Assembly: GCA_007129335.1 (NCBI GenBank)
Contig: SKVS01000064.1
Coordinates: forward strand, 1-5,111
Reading direction: 5' to 3'
Source of the DNA: Spirochaetaceae bacterium
Lineage (GTDB): Bacteria; Spirochaetota; Spirochaetia; DSM-27196; Salinispiraceae
DNA: 5,111 nucleotides
The notes beneath the pieces are model-generated. The model did not search any database, was not told the DNA's origin, and saw only the letters and a list, made by a program, of their open reading frames with translations. Of the stretch, positions 1 to 5,111 are shown one piece after another. The translations under genes were made by a program, and so were the position numbers. Position 1 is the first letter of the stretch. Each line of letters opens with the position of its first letter.

Positions 1-1
1 C

Positions 2-577
2 TCGGGTTGTGTGATTATGGCAAAAACAAAAAAAGGAAACCGTTATTGGCACGGGCTCATTCGGGATAATCACCTGGACAAAGAGTATCTCTGCCTTGTT
101 CATGGGTGCCCTGATCTGGAACCCAACACCTGGACAGAGGTTTCCGGATATCTCACACCCGATACCCGGACCTCAATACAGAAAAAAGTACTCTTCCTTA
201 CGCCCCGGGAGTCTGAAAATCTTCCGTATGATCTCAGGATACCCAGTACAACCCTGGTGCGATCCCTGTCTCAGCATGGTTCCTATACCCTGGTTCAATG
301 CAAGCTCATAACGGGAAAAACCCACCAGATTCGAGCTACCATGGAGGCCCTGGGAACTCCCCTGGTAGGCGATAAAATGTACGGCACCGATCCGAACCTC
401 TATGTAAAATGGATCCGCAGAGAGCTTGATCAGGGGGACAGGGAAGCTCTTGTTCTCGATCGGCAAGCCCTGCATAGCTGGAGTTTGAGTTGGACCGACG
501 GGGATGGAAAGGCATATCAGATTCGGGCTGACCTGCCCCGGGATATGGCCGGGATTATGGATCGGTCAACAGAATGA
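2..577 (+). CDS. RluA-family RNA pseudouridine synthase, 5'-truncated by the window edge
   Basis: C-terminal portion of an enzyme that isomerises specific uridines to pseudouridine in rRNA or tRNA, in the cytoplasm. The reading frame is open from base 2. The first codons read SGCVIMAKT, which matches the segment right after the catalytic HRLDxxTSG motif of the family, so the GTG at 11 is internal and the catalytic aspartate lies just upstream of the window. Further family landmarks are the Y-L-C-L-V-H-G strand (about 86-106), the LITGKTHQIRATMEALGTPL segment with GDKMYG (about 305-385), and LDRQALHSW (about 458-482), the usual L-x-RQALH-A block. The C-terminus ends shortly after, as in single-domain members. 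The RNA target cannot be told from this part; an N-terminal S4 domain may or may not exist upstream. The stop overlaps the start of the next gene. Family assignment is firm; the subfamily is not determined. Confidence 0.93.
   Translation, partial: SGCVIMAKTKKGNRYWHGLIRDNHLDKEYLCLVHGCPDLEPNTWTEVSGYLTPDTRTSIQKKVLFLTPRESENLPYDLRIPSTTLVRSLSQHGSYTLVQCKLITGKTHQIRATMEALGTPLVGDKMYGTDPNLYVKWIRRELDQGDREALVLDRQALHSWSLSWTDGDGKAYQIRADLPRDMAGIMDRSTE
574..577 (+). promoter_or_regulatory. ATGA stop-start overlap coupling the synthase and SNF2 genes
   Basis: The ATG of the SNF2 gene (574-576) shares bases with the TGA of the pseudouridine synthase gene (575-577). The 20 bases before it contain no strong AGGAG-type ribosome binding site. 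This arrangement is typical of translational re-initiation within one operon, and it supports this start. No promoter is recognisable between the two genes, so the ATPase is probably expressed from the upstream gene's promoter, outside the window. Confidence 0.75.
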
Positions 578-3500
578 AGTTTTACCTGTTTGAAGAAGTT
601 CCCGGTTATTTGCGCAGGGCTGGAGTCGGTCCGGCTAGAATGCTCTGGAAAAATAGGTTTGTCCGGAACCTTCGGGAAGAGGAAAACCGCATAAGGGGCC
701 TGGTCTTCGATCCTGACCTGGTAGAACCTGCAGGAGTCGATCTCCGATGGACCGACACAGAATTTTCCTTGAGCTGCGACTGTGGAGCACAGCGGCCCTG
801 CATCCATGGTGGAGCCCTCATTTTTGCCCTTCATGAGCACAGCCTCTTGCCCCCCGAATGGCCATTGGAGCTTGTACAACACGCTCTGGATTGGGAAGAG
901 GCACAGGAGCCGGAAACACCGGGCAGGAATGACCGAACAGGGGAGCAGACTGCCGGCACGCATGAGCAGGATGACCTGCAGCTCGACCTGTTCTCATCCC
1001 AGCCTGTACATAAGGAAAGAACCGGAAAGAAGCGGCACTCCGGCTTCGGTACTCAGAAAAGAAAACCAAAACCCGGGGAAACACAAGAGATTGATCTGTT
1101 TCTTGCAGACCCGGAGAATGAATCCGAGCCCAAGGCCGGCAGGGGTGGAGAGTCTCCCAGGGAGACCCAAAAGACCGATATTCTTTCGACTATTCCCGAA
1201 TTCCGAACCATTTCCCGGGGTCATGTTGTGTTCCTGCTGGTTCCCCACGACCAGGGGTTTTACCTGAGTCCATGTATTCTAACCCCCAACTCGGAAAAAG
1301 AAGGATTTCTACCCTATCAGGAGGGTGTTCTCTATCGGACCCTGCCTGAGCAGGTCGAAGTGGTGCTTGCCCTCATTCAGCGAAATCTTGGACAGGGCAT
1401 GCAAACCGACGTGCACCACATCATCGGACTTACTGACGAATGGGAGCCGGGTGATCATTATCGTAAACTGACCCTGCCCCTCCATGCGTCGGGTAATACT
1501 ATTCCAGCAAAAATGGTAAAGGTGTCTCATCTGGCCATACAATTTGTCCGGGTGGACCAGGACGGTGATGCTGTTCCCGATGGATTGTTTTTCCCCCTCT
1601 TTACCTGGCATTTTGAATCGGGAGCCCGCCCCTTGAATCAGCGGGGCAGGATCCATGTATGGACTGAAAGCGGTCAACTGTACTGGTATCAGGAAGACCG
1701 GAACTGGCTATGTTTCCACGATGCATGGCATAGGGAGCTCAGGTTTCTTGGGGATTTTCGGGAGTTCAGGGAGGCTGAATCTTCGAATGGCGATTGGTTG
1801 TACACAGGAGAACGTATTCTGAGTCTGCAGCACCGAATTGTCGATGAAGGCATAATCTCCCTGGCCATTGAATTTTCTCCCGAAGAAAACCGGGTGTACT
1901 CACCCATGCCCCGATGTCTTGTAATGATCCAGGGGAATGAACGGGGAACAGAAATCTATGTGTCCTTTCGCTACAAAACCTGGGAAGTTCCCTACCAGCA
2001 TCGGGAGCTGGACAAATCCATTCCCGATGGGAAGGGGGGAATCCTGATAATTCGCAGGAATTTGGATGGGGAAGCTGCTCTTGTCCATAATCTGGTACAG
2101 ATATTGGGTGAGGATGTTTTGTACGAGCGGGGTTATTATGCAACGGAGATCCGGGGTGCTCGGGAGGCGGACCTCCAGGTCTCTTTACCCATAAATGACT
2201 TCCTTTTGACCTGGGCTGGGCAGCTCATTGCCCGGAATTTCGAGGTTCGCATTGAAAACCGAAAGGTACGCCTTGCCCGGGATGTTTCTTTTTCGGTTGA
2301 GCGGAATATGGATTGGTTTGGAATTCAGGCAGAGGTGGAATTGGATGATGCGGGTCAAGGTTTACCGGCAGCCGGACCGGATGTTACGGGTTGGTCCTTC
2401 TCACCTCCCTCAAAAGTATTGTCTCTGGAACAGGATGAAGGATCGGATCATGATCCAGAGGGAGAAATTCAGGAACTTGGTTTTGATGATAATTTCCAGC
2501 GTTTGGGTCTTGGAATGGGAGCAGGAGATTATATCCTGCTAAAACCCAAAGATATTCGCCGTCTGGAGTATTTACGCCGTCAAGGAATGACCGACGAAGG
2601 GGTTCTCCAGTCAAGCCCGGCAAATTTAATGCTGATTGATGCAATTTATGAGAAGATGAGGAACTCGGAATCGGAAGACAAGGTTGATCTGGAAGAACGG
2701 CGGAAGATTCTGGGTGCTTTAAACAATCGCGATTCCCTGCCCCAGGTAGCAGTTCCCCGATCCCTGAACGCCCGATTAAGGCCGTATCAGAAAAAAGGGC
2801 TGGATTGGCTGGTTTACCTCCATGAACATCGGCTCAGCGGGTGTCTTGCGGATGATATGGGACTGGGGAAAACCCTGCAGACCATCAGTTTACTGACCTA
2901 TTTGAAAGAACGGGGCTTTCGGGGCCCTGCCCTCCTTGTTACGCCTGTAGTTACCCTGGGGAACTGGGAGCAGGAACTGCAAAGGTTTTCTCCCGGTTTG
3001 GTTATCCATCGGCATGGTGGATCCGGAAGGGATGGGAATGCCGGTGTGTTCAGGGACAAAGATATTATTCTGGTCAGCTACCACACCCTCAGAATAGACA
3101 TTGAAGTTTTTCTGGATGAGGAATTTTCCTACATCATTCTCGATGAAGCCCACTATATAAAGAATCACTTCAGCCAGGTATTCAAGGCTGTGCGGAGCCT
3201 CCGGAGCCGATTCAGGCTGAGCCTGACCGGGACGCCCATAGAAAACACCCTCATGGAACTGTGGAGTCAAATGAACTTCCTGAACCCCGGGCTCCTGGGT
3301 ACGGCAAAATCTTTTTACGAACGGTATTTTGTACCCATAGAGAGACAGGGGAATGATGAAGCCCTGGATGAGTTAAAGGAAATTGTGGGGCCATTTATTC
3401 TGAGGAGGACCAAGGAAGAGGTTCTGGATGATCTTCCTTCCAAGGAAATTATTGTCCATTATTGTGAAATGGATGACCAGCAGGCAAAGGTGTACCGGGA

Positions 3501-4260
3501 AATGCGAGACTGGTACCGGGACAGGATACTGGGCATTTTTACTGAGCAGGAGACAACCTCTTCCGGGGTTCCTTCGCTTCCTGGTCCTGTGTCTCCTGGG
3601 GTACCGGAGAAACAAGAACATAAGACAGGCAAAAAGACAGGGAAAACAACTGGAAAAAAAGGTGCCAGCATTGAAATATTTCAGTTTCTCTTGAAACTCC
3701 GCCAATTGGCAATTCATCCCCCCCTGGCTGGACCGGAGCATCGTGCAATTGGCAGTGCAAAAATGGAAGGTCTTCTCATGCTTTTAGAAGACATTCTGAC
3801 CGAGCAGCACAAGGTGCTCATTTTCAGCCAGTTTCTGGGAACCCTTGAAATCATTGGCCAGGAATGTCAAAAGAAGGGGTGGAAATACAGTTTGTTGACC
3901 GGTTCTACTGCAGACCGAAATGGGGAAATATCCCGGTTCCAAAACGACAGCGATACAAAGGTGTTTCTTCTCAGCCTGAAAGCCGGGGGTGTGGGTATTA
4001 ACCTTACTGCGGCAGACTACGTTATTCTATTCGATCCTTGGTGGAATCCGGCAGCGGAAAAACAGGCCATAGACCGGGCTCACAGGATGGGGCAGAAAAA
4101 CAAGGTCATTGCATACAAACTCATTGTGCGGGGTACTATTGAGGAAAAAATCCTTCAGCTCCAGGAGCGAAAACACGCCCTGGCACAGGAAATTGTAGCC
4201 CACCGGGGGAATTTTATATCCGGTCTGGATTCTTCCGAAGTTGTGGATTTGTTTTCCTGA
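574..4260 (+). CDS. SWIM zinc-finger SNF2/RapA-type helicase-like ATPase
   Basis: Large (1228 aa) superfamily 2 DNA translocase, expected to move on double-stranded DNA with ATP and remodel protein-DNA complexes; the cellular role of bacterial SWIM-SNF2 proteins is poorly defined. Order of parts: N-terminal region with a SWIM zinc finger (C68, C70, C76, H78); charged, probably disordered linker (about 108-208) with a QLDLF motif; long middle region (about 210-690) containing what looks like the bacterial SNF2-associated domain (DWFGIQAEVELDD near 580, GDYILLKPKDIRRL near 651); then the motor. Motor motifs: LRPYQ (735-739), Walker A DDMGLGKT (760-767), GNW after motif Ia (796-798), DEAH box (857-860), LTGTPIEN (884-891), FILRRTKEEV (941-950), motif IV KVLIFSQF (1080-1087), motif V AGGVGINLTAAD (1137-1148), motif VI with likely arginine fingers R1168 and R1171 in DRAHRMGQ. 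A Lys/Thr/Gly-rich insert (about 990-1030) splits the two lobes. All key residues are present, so it should be active. The start is set by the ATGA overlap. Confidence 0.96.
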   Translation: MKFYLFEEVPGYLRRAGVGPARMLWKNRFVRNLREEENRIRGLVFDPDLVEPAGVDLRWTDTEFSLSCDCGAQRPCIHGGALIFALHEHSLLPPEWPLELVQHALDWEEAQEPETPGRNDRTGEQTAGTHEQDDLQLDLFSSQPVHKERTGKKRHSGFGTQKRKPKPGETQEIDLFLADPENESEPKAGRGGESPRETQKTDILSTIPEFRTISRGHVVFLLVPHDQGFYLSPCILTPNSEKEGFLPYQEGVLYRTLPEQVEVVLALIQRNLGQGMQTDVHHIIGLTDEWEPGDHYRKLTLPLHASGNTIPAKMVKVSHLAIQFVRVDQDGDAVPDGLFFPLFTWHFESGARPLNQRGRIHVWTESGQLYWYQEDRNWLCFHDAWHRELRFLGDFREFREAESSNGDWLYTGERILSLQHRIVDEGIISLAIEFSPEENRVYSPMPRCLVMIQGNERGTEIYVSFRYKTWEVPYQHRELDKSIPDGKGGILIIRRNLDGEAALVHNLVQILGEDVLYERGYYATEIRGAREADLQVSLPINDFLLTWAGQLIARNFEVRIENRKVRLARDVSFSVERNMDWFGIQAEVELDDAGQGLPAAGPDVTGWSFSPPSKVLSLEQDEGSDHDPEGEIQELGFDDNFQRLGLGMGAGDYILLKPKDIRRLEYLRRQGMTDEGVLQSSPANLMLIDAIYEKMRNSESEDKVDLEERRKILGALNNRDSLPQVAVPRSLNARLRPYQKKGLDWLVYLHEHRLSGCLADDMGLGKTLQTISLLTYLKERGFRGPALLVTPVVTLGNWEQELQRFSPGLVIHRHGGSGRDGNAGVFRDKDIILVSYHTLRIDIEVFLDEEFSYIILDEAHYIKNHFSQVFKAVRSLRSRFRLSLTGTPIENTLMELWSQMNFLNPGLLGTAKSFYERYFVPIERQGNDEALDELKEIVGPFILRRTKEEVLDDLPSKEIIVHYCEMDDQQAKVYREMRDWYRDRILGIFTEQETTSSGVPSLPGPVSPGVPEKQEHKTGKKTGKTTGKKGASIEIFQFLLKLRQLAIHPPLAGPEHRAIGSAKMEGLLMLLEDILTEQHKVLIFSQFLGTLEIIGQECQKKGWKYSLLTGSTADRNGEISRFQNDSDTKVFLLSLKAGGVGINLTAADYVILFDPWWNPAAEKQAIDRAHRMGQKNKVIAYKLIVRGTIEEKILQLQERKHALAQEIVAHRGNFISGLDSSEVVDLFS
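775..807 (+). other. SWIM zinc-finger core in the SNF2 protein
   Basis: Residues 68-78 read CDCGAQRPCIH, fitting the CxCx(n)CxH SWIM pattern with a spacing of five residues between the second and third ligands. SWIM domains bind zinc and are thought to contact DNA or protein; they are common at the N-terminus of bacterial SNF2 ATPases. All four ligands are present. Confidence 0.85.
979..993 (+). other. Putative sliding-clamp binding motif (QLDLF) in the SNF2 linker
   Basis: Residues 136-140 read QLDLF, an exact match to the QL(S/D)LF consensus by which bacterial DNA polymerases, MutS, MutL-type and other proteins bind the DnaN beta clamp. It sits in a charged, low-complexity stretch, the usual setting for such peptides. 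Seen in sequence; clamp binding is inference. A related EIDLF occurs at residues 172-176. Confidence 0.45.
1078..1200 (+). repeat. Imperfect protein repeat in the SNF2 linker
   Basis: Residues 169-181 (ETQEIDLFLADPE) and 197-209 (ETQKTDILSTIPE) align without gaps over 13 positions at a 28-residue offset, sharing ETQ, D and PE plus hydrophobic positions. The QLDLF at 136-140 may be a third, diverged copy. They look like repeated short linear motifs in a disordered linker; the nucleotide copies themselves are diverged. Confidence 0.5.
3541..3663 (+). other. Low-complexity Lys/Thr/Gly insert between the SNF2 motor lobes
   Basis: Residues about 990-1030 form a Ser/Pro/Gly stretch followed by a basic run (TGKKTGKTTGKK, residues 1018-1029), placed between the FILRRTKEEV end of lobe 1 and the start of lobe 2 (EIFQFLLKLRQLAIHP). 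The frame is kept on both sides and the motifs beyond are intact, so this is a linker expansion and not damage. The basic tail could touch DNA; that is inference. Confidence 0.7.
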
Positions 4261-4281
4261 ACTTACCCGAACTTACCCGAA
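4259..4281. repeat. Perfect 10-base tandem duplication at the SNF2 stop codon
   Basis: The unit GAACTTACCC occurs twice back to back, followed by GAA, the first three bases of a third unit. The first copy starts within the TGA of the SNF2 gene. The second copy carries the TAA stop (4273-4275, minus strand) of the small ORF on the other strand. A recent slippage duplication is the simplest explanation. Confidence 0.85.
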
Positions 4282-4443
4282 GCGGCGGAACCGAATTCTT
4301 TCATCCTGTTCTTCCCGGTGGTGAATTTCCTGGGGTTTCTGCTGATGGGTAGTGTGGGAGGGAAACAATCCCGGGCGGGTAAGGGACTTTTTCGCTGATT
4401 CGGGTTTCAGACTTCCAGCGGGGGAATGGGTTTTATTCAACAT
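4273..4443 (-). CDS. Small basic hypothetical protein, 56 aa
   Basis: Unrecognised ORF in the gap between the convergent genes. It starts MLNKTHSPAGSLKPES and ends EEQDERIRFRRFG. It is hydrophilic, rich in Lys, Arg, His, Gln and Pro, with no signal peptide, membrane segment or cysteines, and has a charged C-terminal third that might be helical. Support for translation: an AGGAG sequence 8 bases before the ATG. It lies 69 bases downstream of the HD gene stop, on the same strand and in the same frame, with no promoter obvious in between, so it would be read from the HD gene transcript. Its stop is 12 bases from the SNF2 stop. It may be a real small protein, the remnant of a longer HD-protein C-terminus, or chance. 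No function is proposed. Confidence 0.42.
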   Translation of the reverse strand: MLNKTHSPAGSLKPESAKKSLTRPGLFPSHTTHQQKPQEIHHREEQDERIRFRRFG

Positions 4444-4512
4444 CGAATGGGCTCCTGGGGTGAAAGGATTACTTCGGTCAAATTCCCGGGTACCGTACCA
4501 GATTGGCCGGTC
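4444..4512. other. Remaining intergenic stretch between the HD gene and the small ORF
   Basis: Sixty-nine bases that, on the minus strand, stay open in the HD gene frame after its TAA. They contain the AGGAG site and an 11-base near-palindrome (GGTACCGTACC, 4489-4499). I see no hairpin followed by a T-run in either direction, so no intrinsic terminator is called for either convergent gene. Confidence 0.55.
4452..4456 (-). promoter_or_regulatory. Shine-Dalgarno AGGAG for the 56-aa ORF
   Basis: On the minus strand AGGAG lies 8 bases upstream of the ATG at 4443, a good spacing. It is the best ribosome binding site visible in the window and the main reason to take the small ORF seriously. Confidence 0.5.
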
Positions 4513-5111
4513 TTAATCAATATTTAACAAATGATTTAGTAAATGTTTTCTTGTTGTTTTTTTTCCGTCGGATTCCCGGTATGGATTCTTTCGGTAACGT
4601 TGAAAGCCCTTATACACTCCGCAGGCATGGTGGTAATCCCCCAGGTCGCGCCAGGTAGAGGCAAGATCGCAACGGTAAAGCTCTAAAAGGGTGGGAAAGA
4701 GTTCGTGGGCCAGGTACGGTTCGGTTCGGTAAGAAGGCAGGGTTTTCAGTCCGCTGGGCAGCATATGGGATTGAACTAGCCAGCATACATCCTCAATGAT
4801 CTGGGAAGGGTACTCCAGATTTTCCAGAATATCCCGGGCAAGAGCCGCCCCAATTTCCGCGTGTCCATCGAACAGGCGGTTTTTGTTTCTCTGGGCTTTG
4901 GGTTTGCCGCAGTCATGGAGAAAAAGGGACAGTCCGAGGACCAGTGAATAGTTTTTCCGATGTTTCAGGGTTTCCAGGCTGTGTTCCCACACATTCCCTT
5001 CGGGATGGCATTCCTTGCTCTGACTTGTCCGGTCCATGGCGGCAATATGGGGCCAAAGATAAGCGATTGCCCCGGTTCTATGGAGGAGTTCCAGCCCCTG
5101 GTGAGCCCATC
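4513..5111 (-). CDS. HD-domain phosphohydrolase, probable C-terminal part of a CCA-adding/tRNA nucleotidyltransferase-like protein, 5'-truncated
   Basis: Minus-strand gene running off the right edge; 198 codons are visible. The frame stays open upstream of the ATG at 5037 and reads GLELLHRTGAIAYLWPHIAA, which resembles the segment before the HD domain in CCA-adding enzymes (leu-leu-x-x-x-G-x-x-x-x-x-x-P-x-I). The ATG at 5037 is therefore internal. HD metal ligands are visible, counting from that Met: H19 (HPEGNVWEHS), H41-D42 (FLHDCGKP), probably H59 (GHAEIGA) and H91, and D124 (YRCDLAST). In this family the HD domain has phosphatase or phosphodiesterase activity next to an N-terminal nucleotidyltransferase head, which would lie outside the window. 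The last 17 residues are AT-rich in coding and basic (KKTTRKH), probably a disordered tail. A stand-alone HD protein cannot be excluded without the N-terminus. Confidence 0.82.
   Translation of the reverse strand, partial: WAHQGLELLHRTGAIAYLWPHIAAMDRTSQSKECHPEGNVWEHSLETLKHRKNYSLVLGLSLFLHDCGKPKAQRNKNRLFDGHAEIGAALARDILENLEYPSQIIEDVCWLVQSHMLPSGLKTLPSYRTEPYLAHELFPTLLELYRCDLASTWRDLGDYHHACGVYKGFQRYRKNPYRESDGKKTTRKHLLNHLLNID

Noticed and set aside
11..13. GTG at 11 as the start of the pseudouridine synthase
   Set aside because: The frame is open upstream and the bases before it encode SG of the conserved TSG-x-x-x-x-AKT segment, so the gene clearly begins outside the window.
1309..1677. Long antisense ORFs across the SNF2 gene (for example 1309-1677 and 2890-3270 on the minus strand)
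   Set aside because: They have no recognisable domains and lie opposite a clearly conserved coding frame; they are shadows of that frame.
4466..4471. TTGACC on the minus strand as a -35 box for the small ORF
   Set aside because: No TATAAT-like -10 sequence stands at the proper distance; the expected place is GC-rich and overlaps the ribosome binding site.
4489..4499. GGTACCGTACC near-palindrome as an operator
   Set aside because: It is a single short copy downstream of a gene with no promoter nearby; chance is sufficient in CCGG-rich sequence.
4527..4564. AT-rich imperfect inverted repeat followed by a T-run on the plus strand, as a terminator for the SNF2 gene
   Set aside because: The stem is weak, AT-only and interrupted by mismatches, it lies inside the HD coding region about 270 bases past the SNF2 stop, and the T-run is explained by lysine codons.
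5035..5037. ATG at 5037 (minus strand) as the start of the HD protein
   Set aside because: The frame remains open to the window edge and the upstream residues resemble the family's segment before the HD domain.

Overview
The window (5111 bases, moderately GC-rich) is ordinary bacterial chromosome with tightly packed genes. Nothing in it points to a phage, an insertion sequence, a CRISPR array or an RNA gene. The protein style, the compact layout and a long bacterial SNF2 enzyme would fit a free-living anaerobe, possibly a spirochaete, but this is a low-confidence guess from protein character and not a sequence match.

Layout: (1) The left edge cuts into a plus-strand RluA-type pseudouridine synthase. 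The visible part is the C-terminal portion of the catalytic domain; the catalytic aspartate should lie just outside the window. (2) Its stop overlaps by 4 bases (ATGA) the start of a 1228-residue SWIM zinc-finger SNF2/RapA-type ATPase, which fills most of the window with all helicase motifs intact. (3) A 252-base gap follows, between the ATPase and a convergent minus-strand gene. It is not empty. It holds a perfect 10-base tandem duplication at the ATPase stop and a 56-codon minus-strand ORF with a good Shine-Dalgarno sequence. (4) The right edge cuts into a minus-strand gene whose visible part is an HD-type metal phosphohydrolase domain of the kind at the C-terminus of CCA-adding enzymes and related tRNA nucleotidyltransferases.

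How they work together: the pseudouridine synthase and the ATPase are very probably co-transcribed and translationally coupled. The tRNA nucleotidyltransferase-like gene points the other way and its 3' end converges on theirs. Two of the three main genes are RNA-maturation genes, which may be coincidence.

No complete new system is evident. The most interesting points are an exact match to the bacterial sliding-clamp binding pentapeptide (QLDLF) in a disordered, repeat-bearing linker of the SNF2 protein, and the small SD-preceded ORF that lies in the same frame as the HD gene just past its stop codon.
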